Assembly (NCBI GenBank): GCA_012295275.1
Contig: CM022665.1
Location: 20,557,650 to 20,621,649 of the forward strand
Length of the DNA stretch: 64,000 nt
From: Chrysomallon squamiferum
Taxonomy: Eukaryota; Mollusca; Gastropoda; Neomphalida; Peltospiridae
Direction of reading: 5' to 3'
Below are positions 27,722 to 40,110 of the stretch, piece by piece. Below the pieces are notes generated by a model. The model made no database searches. It was not told where the DNA came from and saw only the letters and a list, made by a program, of their open reading frames with translations. Positions within the stretch are counted from its first letter, which is position 1; each line of letters opens with the position of its first letter. Both the position numbers and the translations under genes were made by a program.

Positions 27722-30632
27722 ATGAGCACGTTTAAACTACTTTCGCAATCCACTGTAAGATCGTTATCATGGTGTCAACTTCAGCGATGTAAATTCTTTA
27801 AAAAATACTATAGTACTTGCATTAGACGCAGATTAAATAATGAATTATTTCATAAAAATGATTGTTATTCTAAAGACAGACCGGGTCTTGTTAAATGGTT
27901 GAATAAAGAAAATGCTTGCACAAATAAACACTTTTCAACAGAAGCAGCACAAGAAGCAACAGAAACAGAAGCCCTGAATAAAATTAAAAAGAAAGACGTT
28001 TTGAAAGGCCCAACATTAGAACATTTTATTGCGAACAGCAGATTAACTAGCAATAATGTAGTTCAAAACAAAGATGAAAATGAGGTCCCATATTTACCTG
28101 CTGAATCATTTGACGGAAACGGGAGAAAAGGTGTTTTTATTTCCTCACTGTAACAATACTGTATTAAACTATTGAATGTTATACTGTTAAACAGTAATAC
28201 AATTTTTTTTTCTTTCAAAAGTTTTTTTATTATTACTATTTTTCTAATGCATAATAATTTCAATTTTAATAAATGTCATTGTTTCATCTTCAAATAGTTT
28301 ATTTTAGTTATTTAATTATTCTTAAGTAGTATTAGCATTTACATATTTTTATTTAATATTTTATTATATTATTTTATTTTATGTTATTTATTTATTATAA
28401 TATTTATTTATATATATATTTATTTATTTATTATTTTGTTGTTGTTGTTGTAGTTTCAGTATGGAAAAATGCATTAGTCTTCCATTTATAATAATATTAT
28501 CTTAAGTCACACTAAGGGTTTTCATGTACTTCAAGTGACTACTTGACTGGTTATTACCTTGAACTGGGTCACCTTTATTTTGCACTGACCCTACCTGGAT
28601 ATATTAAATATAATTTAGACATGATGAGTCAGGAGTTATCATTCACGCTTAATCAATAATAGCTAGGTGGTAAAAAATTCATTAAATTTGAATAAATTCT
28701 TTTTATCAACTCAGAGAAAATAACTAAAGGTGCCATGGCTCTAGCACACTCTTTCACAGTATATTAATATTATTTTTGGATTGCTTAAGAATGGTGATTA
28801 ATTCTTGAGATTCCTACTTGAATCCATCTATTAGAATTCATATTTCTGTGGAACTTACAAGTTACATGTAAATTATAAATCATAGCCACATTTCCTAATT
28901 TTTGTATGACTACAAAATCATAATTTGTTTGATACTTGTAATTTGGTATTAAATAGGTTGAAGTAGCATAATCAGTACACACAAACTATATAATGACACA
29001 TTAGACTTATATATATATTTAAAACATGAAATATATGAAAGATACTGTTAGTCATTTAATTTTACAAGGAGTTTTGGTTATAATCATAAATGTGCAGATA
29101 ATGAACACTCATATTTTCTATTACAGGTATGATTAAACTGACAGTAACACTAATTTCTTTATCTTATTATAATTATTATTATTATTATTATTTTGTTCTT
29201 ATTTTATGATTTTCAGTGTTTTTCCAAACCTATGGGTGTCAGATGAATTTCAGTGATGCAGAGGTAGTTTGGTCTGTTTTGCAGAAGAAAGGTTTTACCA
29301 AAATTAATGATGTTAAAGAGGTGATTAATTAGTAAAAGTAAATTTCTGTTTCAAAATGTTTAAAATAGAATAACTGTGTTTCAGTTTATAATTAAATTAT
29401 CTTCTCAAGAAATATTTTTATTATATATATATATTTATTTTTTTTAATTAGATTCAGGATTATTGTCATTAATACTAAGCATATTATAATAAAAGTAGTT
29501 GAAGCTATTGAAAACCTTTCCTTTCAGTTATTTGTTGTCTGTCATAAATGTTTTAATGTTTTAAACTTTAATATTATAGAAGATGGAAGATAAAAGTTTC
29601 TGTAAATTAAGAATTACATTACTACATATTTATACCTGTATTATTTTCCTACCTTTGTCATTAAATTCTAAATCATATTTATTAAAATTAGAATAAATTT
29701 GTTTAAAAAAAATGTGCATTTAATTTGGAGAATTCCCGGGTTTTTTAAAAACAATTATCCTGTTATCTTTATACACAGGCAAGAACACAGATACACACAG
29801 ATGCAAACAAACACACACACACACACATGAAAAAAGAAAAAGAAAAAAGAATCAACATTAAAATAAAAGATTTATTTAAAAAATTTGTTTCAGGCTGATG
29901 TTATTTTAGTAATGACCTGTGCAATTCGAGAAGGTGCAGAAGAGAAAATCTGGAAAAGATTGGAGTATTTCAAAAACTTGAAAAAACAAAGACAAGTCAA
30001 CAAGAATAAACCTCAAGTGAAAATAGCAATTTTAGGTAAAACTATAATTTAAAATTTGTATTTCCGTATTACATTTCTGTTAAATTTCTCTACATATTCC
30101 AGTTTAATACTCTGTAGATAAATAACAAAATTGTATTACAGTTTGAATTATATTAAAAAGAGGAAATGTAAATGAATTTAACAGTTGCATACATTAAAAT
30201 GTAATTTACACTTCTTTTTTTTGTTTTACCTTTATTCAACTTAATTGATAGTTGATATACAACATGGATCTGCCAAGTTGGTTACAAATCAAATTTTACT
30301 TTACACAAGAATATATATTGCTCCAATTAACTACTTATATGTCACAACTGTGTCAATATTTTAGGATATTTGTAGAGATTTGACAGAAACAATTGTTATT
30401 TTTATCAGTGTACTTCAGTAAATTTGGAGAAATTTTACAAAAGCAAAAATATAAATGTCATATTTTGGGTTCTGTAATTAAAAATATTGTTATCTTATTT
30501 AACTTAGACTGCTAAATTTGATAAAAAGATGTCATGTGCATAATCATAAATTTTTTTATTGTGTTGTTAATTAAGACTGGAGTATTTGTTTTAAAAAAAG
30601 TCATGTATAGAATAAAAGAAAAAGTATATATA

Positions 30633-30679
<47 letters not shown>

Positions 30680-32503
30680 ATTATCTTATTTAATTTAAAC
30701 TGAACTATATTTGATCAAAGATGTCTCTCATAAAATAATAATATTGATAATGGTAATGATGTAGGTTGTATGGCTGAACGACTGAAAACAAAGATAGTAG
30801 AACGAGAGAAGTTGGTTGACATAGTGTGTGGACCTGATGCATATCGAGATTTACCTAGACTGTTAGCTGTCACCCAAACCAACCAGGCTGCAGGTTAGTT
30901 TTAAGTAAATTAAAATCATTGTATTTCACATGTAATGATATATAGTGCAGTTAGTGTTAAGTAAATTAATCATAGTTTGTCATATTTATTTTTACAAATT
31001 GCAGTCATTGTTACACAGTTTATCTAGTTTAATTTTTTGGCTTTTATTTGCTGTGAGGTTTGGATAATTCTGATGATGTAAAATATCAAAGTATAATGAT
31101 TTTTAAATATTTTTGAATCTCTAACAATGTTTGTATTTCATTTTCACTGATATTTTTTTAGGGGGTTTCATATTTTTCTCATTAAACATGCTGCTTTTAA
31201 TGTATGAGTCTTTTTATTTGTAAAACATTAAAATATAGAATATTTTGAATTTGTATTTCACTTTCCTTATTTTATAATAGTTTTTACAATAATTTTTCCA
31301 GTGAACATGCTTCTTTCAATGGATGAGATTTGTTATTTGTAAAACATTAAAATGTATGAATATTTTAAATATTTTTGAATCTTTAACAATGTCTGTGTGT
31401 TATTTCTTTCATTTACATTATAATATATTTTTGTCTGCATGTTTTTACAATAATTTTTCCAATGAACATGCTGCTTTCAACAAATGAGATTTTTTATTTG
31501 TAAAACATTTAAGCATATGAATATTTAAAAAAAATTAGTATCTCTAACAATGTCTGTATATCATTTTCACAGTTTTTACAATACCTTTCCCACTGAGCAT
31601 ACAACTTTTGATGGATGAGACTTCTAATTTTTTAAACATTAATTAAAATATATGGACATTTTAAACATTTTTATATCTCTAACAATGTAAGTATTTCATT
31701 TTCACTTATATTATGATAGGTTTTGTCTTATTTTTCACAGTGAACGTGCTACTTTCAATGGATGAAACTTATGCTGACATTCTGCCAGTCCGAATGAACA
31801 CAGAAACAGCCTCAGCTTATGTGTGAGTTAACAAATTATATAACCAATTTTTTTAAAAACCATTGTGTTATATTTTCTACAGATACTTTAGCCTCTGTAT
31901 AACTTCATTTACTATTGATTATTTAATCAATCTTTTAAAAACCAATGTCACTGAATATGTCATATTTTTTACAAATAATTACAAGCTATTATTAACCTTT
32001 TCACTGCATAATAAAATTTCACAGTCATTCCCATAATAATGTTAATTATCTACCAAAGAATAGAATATATATTTTCTGATTCTGATGTTTGGGAGTTTCT
32101 AGGGTGTGTCCACTTCTCAAAACATTTTTTTAAGGCAAAAATCTGCTTTCTGCAGTTAACAGTAATACAAATTTAATAGATATATCTGCTGTTTGCAACA
32201 AAAGGGCTAAAGTTTCATGTTTACAATCTTTAATAAAATTATTCTCTGCAGAATTTATTCGAAAAAGTAACAAAAGTATACTTACATCAATATTCTACTA
32301 GAAGTTCTTGATTTGTAAAATCATGATATCATATCTAACTTTTTATCTAAATCTCTAATTGAGTTTCAGTTTTAAAGTGTGTAATTATGTAAATTATAAT
32401 TTATTGTTTACCCATAAGCTGGTTAATGATACGAGACTATATGTACTAACATATATTTTGTTTATTATATTTGTTTATCTATCTATCTATTTGTCTGTCT
32501 ATA

Positions 32504-32544
<41 letters not shown>

Positions 32545-35500
32545 ATAATATATATTATTATTATTATTACTATTATTTGTTTTATTTTATTTTATTTTTG
32601 TACAGTTCAGTGATGAGAGGATGTGATAATCTGTGTACCTACTGCATTGTTCCTTTCACTCGAGGACGTGAACGAAGTCGACCAATAGAATCAATTTTAG
32701 ATGAAGTACGATACCTATCTGACCAGGTATTTTATGAATCAACTATTGTATAAATTGCTACAATAAATTTTCTCTCTCTTTCTTTTTTCAAATGTGTATT
32801 ATTGTTTTGCCTGATTTTTGCTTTCAAATAATTTATATTTAATTTAGATCTTTTTATTTCTGTATTTAAATATTTAAATATAAATTTAGAATAATTCCTG
32901 TTTACAAAATTAAATTTAATTATATCTCTTTACAAATTCTGATTTAATATTCTATTGATAAATAACCAAACAATCCCCAAGTATATTACTGTTTGAATTA
33001 TGCTGAAAGATTTTTACATTTTAATGAGTACAGCAGTTGTGCATGCAGAACATATTACTTAAAAGTTTTTAATTTTTTCAGTTATATAAACTATTGTTGT
33101 CTATAAATAAACAGAAAATACTGCAAAAACTAAATTATTAATTTTAGGGCATTAAGGAAGTGAAATGTAGTTAAATACAGCATTTAAATGAATATGATAA
33201 TTGTGTATACTAAATATATAAACATTTAAAAAAAATATCTTTTTTTTTAGTTACTTAACTATTAGTGTTTCTAATATAGAAAATACTATAACGATTAAAA
33301 TATTTATTGCACAGGATAAAGGACATTTAAATGAATATAATAGTTCTGTACACTAAAATTATAATTTATCTTTTAAATCTTTTTAGTTACTTAAACTGTT
33401 AGTGTCTCTAATACTTAGACTTTTGTAAAAACTAAAGTGATAATTTTAGTGTGTGAACTGTAGTAAAGAAAAGGACATTTAAATGGGTATAATGGTTGTA
33501 GATACTAAATATATAACTTATAAATATTTATTTTTTATTTTTTTTTTTTTTAATTTTTTAATTTTTTTTATTTATTTAATCTATTAATGTCTTTAATAAA
33601 AAGAATGTCATATATTTTGTATACTAAGCAAACAATTTAGAAATATTTAATTTAAATTGTTAATTTAGACTGTTTCAGGGAGTAAAGGAATTGAAATATA
33701 GTAAAAGAGGATATTTAAATGAATATAATTGGTGTGTTACACTAAAATATAACTTACAAATATTTAATTGTTTTGTTTGTTTTGTTATTTAAACTTTTAA
33801 TGTCTCTAATACTGAATATTATAAATACTAAACTGTTTATTTTAGGAGTAAAGGAAGTGAAATATATTAAGAAAGGATATTTAAATAAATCTAACAGTTA
33901 TCTACATTTAACATATAATTTATAGATTTTTAGAACATTATTTGACTTAAATTATTAATATCTCTAATACAGAGAATACATTTATATTGTGTATACTAAA
34001 CATACAGTTTATAAATATTTAATTTATTTTAGTTATTTAAACTCAGTAAAACGGTTTTCAATACAGAGATTAAAATATTTATTTTAGGGTGTGAAGGAGG
34101 TAATCTTGCTTGGACAGAACGTGAACAGCTACCGAGACAAAACAGAAACAACATCTGCAACCACTACATCATCTAACACTCTGAGTGCTGGCTTCTCCAC
34201 TGTTTACAAACCAAAGTCTGGGGGTCGCAGATTTGATGATCTTCTGGACAAAGTTTCGCTGATAAATCCAGAGATGAGAGTTCGATTCACATCACCTCAT
34301 CCTAAAGACTTTCCAGATGAGGTGAAATCTGAAGAAAAAAAAATAAATTTAACTTAAATAACAGAGTCAAATTTTCTGTAAAAAAATTTTTTATATTTAT
34401 ATGGTCTTATAAATATATTCACTTCTCGATTTTTCTTATACTTGTGAAATATTTCAATTTTGTAATTTATTGAAATATTTTTTATTATGTTTATTTATTA
34501 ATTTATTTATTTATTAAATGTATTTATTCATTTATTTGTTTGTCTTTTTATTGATTCATTTCCTCATTTATTTATCTATTTATCTGTTCATTCATTCATT
34601 CATTCATTCATTCATTCATTCATTCATTCATTCATTTATTTATTCATTTATTCATTTATTCATTTATTTATTTATTTTTTCAAAGTTATTTATCAATTTT
34701 CATAAACATGTGATGCAGTTTATTTTAACTGTAGGTACTATATATCATTCGAGACAGACTAAACATCTGTAAAAACATACACCTACCAGCACAGAGTGGA
34801 AACAACAAAATCTTGGCTGCTATGAGAAGAGGATACACAAGAGAAGCTTACTTGGACCTAGTACAACATATCAGAGATGTCATACCAGGTGATAATATTA
34901 TTCATTTCAGTTATATCCACTGATAGTTCATAATGTTTATCTTAACACATAATCTAGGATCTTTGTGTGTCCACCCAGTTAACTGAAATAACTAGAACAG
35001 AATGCATTTCCCCTTCCTACAACCTTTGTTTGCAGCCAGTAGCTGTGTTCTTTTTGGCAAATATTCATTCATTCTCCCTACCAGTAATCAGCATGTTGGT
35101 CTTCTTAATCACATTTGCAATTTAATTGTTCATATATTAGAATCAGTTTTGCTTGTGAACAAAATAACACTATACCTGATCTTTTGAGAGGTTTCATTCA
35201 GAGGATTACTGTGATGTGTAATCTGTAATTAAAACAAAAGTTTGTTTTTCCCACAAATTAATTGTAATTGATGTTACAGTTTGCACATGGACTAGTTCAG
35301 GTTTTTTTTTATTATTATTTTTTTTTCCCCACTGTTTTCAGAAGTTGCTCTGTCTAGTGATTTCATTGCTGGTTTTTGTGGAGAGACTGAGGATGCACAC
35401 AATGATACTCTGTCTCTGATAAGAGCTGTGCAGTACACATTTGCTTACTGCTTTCCTTATAGCATGAGGGAGGTGAGTTTAGTATTCATTAAATATAATA

Positions 35501-37435
35501 ATTCTGATGCAATACTACATATTAGGATGAGAGACTGAGAGGCAGATAAGTTATGAGAACATGTGATAATGTGTTTTGTTCCTTTCACTTGAGAATGTGA
35601 AAGAAGTCAACCAATATAATCTATCTTAGACAAAGTCTAATATTTGTCTGACCAAGCATTCTATGATTTAAAATGGTTTTTATAACTTGTTATAATAAAT
35701 TACTAATATTTTTTTTTCATTACAACAACAAATAATAAAAGTTTTTCTAGTGATTTTGTTTTATACCAACAGAGAGATTACCAGATCATTATAATTCATC
35801 AATACAATCTGTTCATTTACATTTTCTTATTAAATGCAAAAATAGCATTTTTGGTTAAGTGTAAAAAGAACATTTCTTGTTAAGTGTGTAAATAACATTT
35901 CTTATAATGTGTGAAACTAACATTTCTCATTATGTGTGAAAATAACATTTCTTATTTAAGTGTGAAAAGAACATTTCTCATTAAGTGTGAAAATAACATT
36001 TCTTATTTAATGTGTGAAAAGAACATTTCTCATTAAGTGTGAAAATAACATTTCTTATTTAAGTGAAAATAACATTTCTTATAATGTGTGAAAATAACAT
36101 TTCTCATTAAGTGTGAAAATAACATTTCTTGTTTAAGTGTGAAAAGAACACATCTTACTAAGTGAAAAAACAATTCTCATTAAGTGTGAAAATAACATTT
36201 CTTATTAAATGTATAAATAACAGATTCTAAGGAATGAGATGGTTTGATATAGTGTGTTTAATGTTACTGTGTTATGGTCAGAAAACAAGAGCCTTCCACA
36301 GACTTCATGACAATGTGCCTGTTGATGTCAAGTCACATCGTCATCTTGAACTAGTGTCAGCATTTCGAGATGAGGCTCTAAAACTACACCAGAGTCAGAT
36401 TGGAAAAATACATCTAGTTCTTGTAGAGGGAGTAAGTAAATTCTGTGGACTCTAAATACATATCTGGTATAAATATATATAAGTAATGTAATTTATATAA
36501 TGTTTTTTTTTTTTATTTATTTTTTTTTTTTTTAAATACAAATACCAGTTATTACTGATCCACATTATCTAATATGTAATCTAATATATGTGTTAATTAT
36601 AATTACTGTTTCAGAGAAGTAATTAATTTCAACTAGTGTTTCCTATATGGTCATATGTTTTTTCTTCAGGTTAGTAAACGTTCACCAGACGAACTTGCTG
36701 GAAGAAATGATGCAAATGTTCGAGTGATATTTCCAAAATGTCATAAGCATGATAAATTTAATATGAGTGATCTTAAAACAGGAGATTATGTAGCAGTGAA
36801 GGTAAGATGGTTTTAAAAGTAATCGTTTCCATCGAATATTTTGACAATTTTGAACTAACAGGACCCTGGTGATTTCATAGATTTTACAATTTTTAATAAT
36901 AATTACATAAAAATCGTTTGAGTTCAGTCACTGTCTCAAAAAGAGGATGCAGATTTCTGCTAAAACTAGATGTCTGAATTTTTTTATATTTGCAATATTG
37001 CCATATTTTCTTTTTTTATTATTATTATTAATATTATTATTATTATTATTATTTAATATTTAATTTTCTTTTTTTTATTTCTTTTAATATTTATAAATAA
37101 CAATATTATTACTTGAAAGAATGAAAAATCAAATTCATTGTTCATCATCAAACTTGTTAACGTTAAGTATTGGTAATAAAAATTTTTTTTTAATAGCAAA
37201 TGAATCAGTTGCTTGTCAACATGCAAGCCTTTTTCAGTCTGCTAATTGCAACCATTACAAGTCCATTTTAAGGGAAATCTCTGAAAAATAAAAGTTGGTG
37301 TTTTTACTATTTCAGATTGTTTCAGCTAGTTCCCAAGTTCTGAGAGGTGAACCTTTATTTCGTACTTCACTTCAGAGATTTCACAGTGACCTGAACAACA
37401 TCAGTGTTGATGATAGCAATGTTTCATCTGTTTGA
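27722..37435 (+). CDS. CDK5RAP1: CDK5RAP1, mitochondrial tRNA ms2i6A37 methylthiotransferase
   Basis: Exons: 27722-28130, 29217-29320, 29894-30035, 30765-30893, 31741-31822, 32606-32726, 34088-34321, 34735-34888, 35342-35472, 36282-36431, 36670-36801 and 37316-37435 (1908 nt, 635 aa; human about 600). Every junction is GT-AG and in frame. MiaB-family radical-SAM enzyme that converts i6A37 to ms2i6A37, in mitochondrial tRNAs in animals. N-terminal methylthiotransferase cysteines are C144 (TYGCQMN), C180 (MTCAIRE) and C220 (ILGCMAER). The radical-SAM CX3CX2C is C295, C299, C302 ([20 protein letters not shown]). HLPAQSG and [13 protein letters not shown] follow, and a TRAM-like end (about 490-610). 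Residues 1-40 are Arg/Lys/Ser-rich without acidic residues, consistent with mitochondrial import. ATG 27722 opens the frame. Confidence 0.95.
28131..29216. other. CDK5RAP1 intron 1, no further gene seen
   Basis: AT-rich sequence with TTTA and ATT runs (28330-28450, 29165-29195). No conserved exon on either strand. Confidence 0.6.
30040..30230. repeat. intron 3 segment resembling part of intron 6
   Basis: The stretch around 30090-30165 (tctctacatattcc, agataaataacaaa, acagtttgaattat) recurs in diverged form at about 32924-33005 in intron 6. It looks like an old duplication between introns of the same gene. Confidence 0.5.
31160..31775 (+). repeat. array of copies of the CDK5RAP1 exon 5 acceptor and exon start
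   Basis: The real junction at 31740/31741 is followed by tgaacgtgctactttcaatg. Copies follow junctions near 31180, 31301, 31462 and 31593. The copy at 31301 keeps an intact cag and matches about 23 of 27 exon bases. Unit length varies from 121 to 161 bp. Confidence 0.9.
31992..32212. mobile_element. possible piggyBac-like MITE remnant in intron 5
   Basis: Left end ttaaccttttcactgc; right end reverse-complemented reads tttagcccttttgttgc. Similar in style to 13329-13490 but more diverged, and the right TTAA is not intact. Confidence 0.3.
32485..32600. repeat. (TCTA)n/(TG)n/(ATT)n tract before CDK5RAP1 exon 6
   Basis: Simple sequence that ends a few bases before the exon 6 acceptor (AG 32604-32605). 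Confidence 0.9.
33100..34110 (+). repeat. array of copies of the CDK5RAP1 exon 7 acceptor and exon start
   Basis: The real junction is attttag|ggtgtgaaggaggt at 34087/34088. Five upstream copies have AG ending at 33147, 33314, 33449, 33678 and 33845, for example ttttag|gagtaaaggaagtg and tttcag|ggagtaaaggaatt. Unit length is about 135-240 bp because of indels and a poly-T insert. Sequence after each junction (ggatatttaaatgaatataat-like) is also shared among copies. Confidence 0.9.
34500..34682. repeat. (TTTA)n/(TTCA)n tract in CDK5RAP1 intron 7
   Basis: Tetranucleotide runs ending about 50 nt upstream of exon 8. Confidence 0.92.
35530..35705 (+). pseudogene. decayed duplicate of CDK5RAP1 exon 6 inside intron 9
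   Basis: Matches exon 6 (32606-32726) and some following intron: atgtgataat, gttcctttcact, gtgaaagaagtcaaccaata, ttagacaaagt, ttgtctgaccaa. A gap removes the codons around the second and third radical-SAM cysteines, a TGA interrupts the frame after CCT TTC ACT, and the donor GT has become GC. Similarity continues past the exon end into intron sequence, so this is a DNA duplication, not a retrocopy. Confidence 0.85.
35830..36225. repeat. about 28-bp minisatellite in CDK5RAP1 intron 9
   Basis: About fourteen copies of aagtgtgaaaataacatttc with tta-rich joins. It ends about 55 nt before the exon 10 acceptor (AG 36280-36281) and does not copy the splice site. Confidence 0.92.
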
Positions 37436-37840
37436 AAACTGTTACCATTTGCATGAATGTGAGTGAGTTTGTTTTTTAACAAACCAGTGGTTGTGTATTT
37501 TTTTTTTATATAATATTCTATTTCATCTTTAGATGTCTCATTGTATGTCAAAACACTTTTCAGTAATATTAGAAAACCAACCTAATCATTAAGAAGATTA
37601 TTGTTTGAAAAGAAAAACATTGAGAAGTATAATGATGGTAAAAAGAATTGTATTTTTTTTTTTTTTTTCTTTAAAAAATTTCTATCTTTATTATCCTTAT
37701 TGAATCATGATGGATGGATATTCCAGTTATTTGTTATAATATGTTCAAGTTTGGAAGATTTTTTTTTTCAGTGTATTATTAATATTTTTTGTTTATTTAT
37801 TTATTTTATTATTATTATTATTTAAATTTATAAATATATA

Positions 37841-37965
37841 TACAGTGGTACCTTGACTTACAAGCTTAATTCATTCTGTGACCGAGCTTGTAACTCAATT
37901 TGTTTATATATCAAATCAGTTTTCCTGACTGAAATAAACTGAAATAACTGAAATACCATTATTGT
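37841..37965 (+). mobile_element. Tc1/mariner-type MITE fragment
   Basis: Begins with TA then cagtggtaccttgacttaca, followed by agcttaattcattctgtgac and ttgtaactcaattt. This terminus is typical of small mariner-derived elements spread through many animal genomes. No opposite terminus was found nearby, so it is truncated. It lies in the 3' flank of CDK5RAP1. Confidence 0.7.
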
Positions 37966-38296
37966 GTTTTTTGTGTGTTTTTTTAAAGTGATAAATGTTA
38001 TGTATATGCAAAGAAGATCCACGTTTATAATACTTCTATGAATGTACAAATTTTGTAAAAATTATAGTAAGTTTATGTAGAGATCTGAGTTTGTGTTTTG
38101 CACTATTCTATATCTGTAAATTACCTGATCATAACAATTTGTCATATAATATGTTACTAATTTCTGAAGACCAACTTCTTTGTTAAATTGTTTTGCAGTG
38201 GTTTATCATACAAATGATAATTAATATGTATACTCAGGCATATTTTTGATTATATTAGTAATAATGTAAAATAACTGAATATATTCTTGACTTTAC

Positions 38297-38302
38297 AATA
38301 AA
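38297..38302 (+). promoter_or_regulatory. candidate CDK5RAP1 polyadenylation signal
   Basis: AATAAA followed about 20-30 nt later by T/G-rich ttgttttgtttctaac. It implies a 3' UTR of roughly 0.9 kb. Earlier signals cannot be excluded. Confidence 0.5.
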
Positions 38303-38477
38303 ATGGATCATTTACAGCATTTGTTTTGTTTCTAACATATTTTTCCCTCTCTGAATTGGTGAATGATGTTATATATCTGTCTTTGAAACAATTATAGTAA
38401 ACTTAACATTTATATATTAACAGTATTAACATATCAAAACAATTTAAACATAGGTGCACAAAACATGTTTGTGTGTA

Positions 38478-38479
<2 letters not shown>

Positions 38480-38513
<34 letters not shown>

Positions 38514-38796
38514 CACATAGATTATATAGATATATATAAATATTTATATAAACATCAACAGAAGATCTGACTAAATAAATACATGCAGATTTATGTACAT
38601 GATAAAACAATGTATATTTAGATTGTATCTACCAGTACTTAATTTCATGTTCTGAAAAGTTCAAACATCAGGCTACTGCTGAGAATATCTAATTTAATTA
38701 TTTATTTGTAGTGAAGTTGTAATGGCTTTGACAGGAGGTTAATTTCTAGTTAATGTGCTGATGATTTATCTGTTTGGGATTTTGTATTCATATTGT

Positions 38797-38827
<31 letters not shown>

Positions 38828-38978
38828 TTACTGGTTTTAATATTAATTTGTACCTTTATCTACCTTTATGTAAGTGACACAATTAAAAGATGATTGGTTT
38901 CTATAAAACTGTCAAATAAATGATGGAAAATATGGAAACTTTAGTTAACATCCATGTATTATGTAAATGTGGTATCCT

Positions 38979-39021
<43 letters not shown>

Positions 39022-39240
39022 CATATCGGTACATTAACAACAGCCCTATAAATGTTATATATATATTTATTACCTTATATATACAATTTTCAATATTACT
39101 AGACGACTTTGACCATGAATGAACAATCATAGTTCTTAATATGAACAAAACAATTATATTCTTCTTCTTTAGTATGTAAATATTTATTGCCATAGCTTCA
39201 GAAAAAAAATAAAAATATATATATATATATAATATTAATC
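38480..39240. repeat. intergenic (TA)n, (TTTA)n and (CA)n tracts
   Basis: TA runs near 38490-38512 and 39215-39230, TTTA at 38797-38828, CA at 38982-39018. No gene recognised between CDK5RAP1 and the minus-strand gene. Confidence 0.85.
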
Positions 39241-39404
39241 TGTTATAGGGAAGACAACAATCTCTGTGGATAAAATAATTATTTGCTTTAATGCAGATAA
39301 ATAGTTACTATCCTAAGTGTTGATAATTAATTGTAGTGTTTATTTAAGACAAATGTTGCCCTTAATGTGGATAATTATTGCCAACAAAATGATTTTTTTT
39401 TTTT

Positions 39405-39626
39405 CAAAGGATGGGGTGGCGGTGGTGGTTATCTCCCGTACACAGACACAACTGGTATCACATTAGCGTGAATCCGAACCCCTTGCCCGAAATGCTGATG
39501 CCCAGTCCCTGGGATTGATTTTGTGGTGCGCCACTTTATCAATTGCTTTTTTCACCACCCATGATGCAGCTAGCTCCAGCCAAGACTAAAAAAAAAAAAA
39601 AAAAAATAATAAAAAAAAATAAAAAA

Positions 39627-39640
<14 letters not shown>
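39405..39640. mobile_element. possible SINE-like insertion with A-rich end
   Basis: A comparatively GC-rich 150-bp block set in AT-rich DNA and ending in an A-rich tract (39590-39627). The reverse strand contains ggggttcggattc, close to a tRNA B box, but the A tail is on the other strand. Class unresolved. Confidence 0.3.
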
Positions 39641-39660
<20 letters not shown>

Positions 39661-39696
39661 ATGTATATATCTGTGTATATGTGTGTGTGTGTGTGT

Positions 39697-39740
<44 letters not shown>
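39640..39740. repeat. (TG)n microsatellite
   Basis: TG runs with TA interruptions following the A-rich tract. Confidence 0.93.
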
Positions 39741-39741
<1 letters not shown>

Positions 39742-39904
39742 CTGTTATATAATATCTCGTGGTTCACATTTAAATTTTAATATGCAAATATGCCCTTCAT
39801 TATTACAAAATTGGTCGTATAATCCTCCCGCACTCAGCTAAACACATACAACAAGTTTTCGACATACCTTTCTTCTCGGGAGTGGGGGAATCAAATAGTG
39901 ACGT

Positions 39905-40110
39905 AACAATTAACACTTACCACATCTCCATAAAAAGAGACACGGGCGACACACTATGACGTAATAATTAACACCATTTTACCATATAAAGACAGATGCA
40001 GGTGACGTAACAGTTAACACTTACAATATTTCCATAGAAACGGAGACATTTGTGTTGCTATACACGTCTGTGACAGACAATTATCACTTACCACATCTCC
40101 ATAGAAAGTG
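39905..40110 (-). repeat. copies of the terminal donor of the unknown minus-strand gene
   Basis: The minus-strand string ctatggagatgtg|gtaagtg at the exon end (donor 40091) recurs as ctatggaaatatt|gtaagtg (donor 40024) and tatggagatgtg|gtaagtg (donor 39920). Each is followed by ttaattgttacgtca-like sequence. A fourth, poorer copy is near 39970-39990. Confidence 0.8.

Noticed and set aside
39405-39640. tRNA gene or intact SINE
   Set aside because: A B-box-like string exists on the minus strand, but no good A box at proper spacing and the A tail is on the opposite strand; kept only as a low-confidence mobile element.
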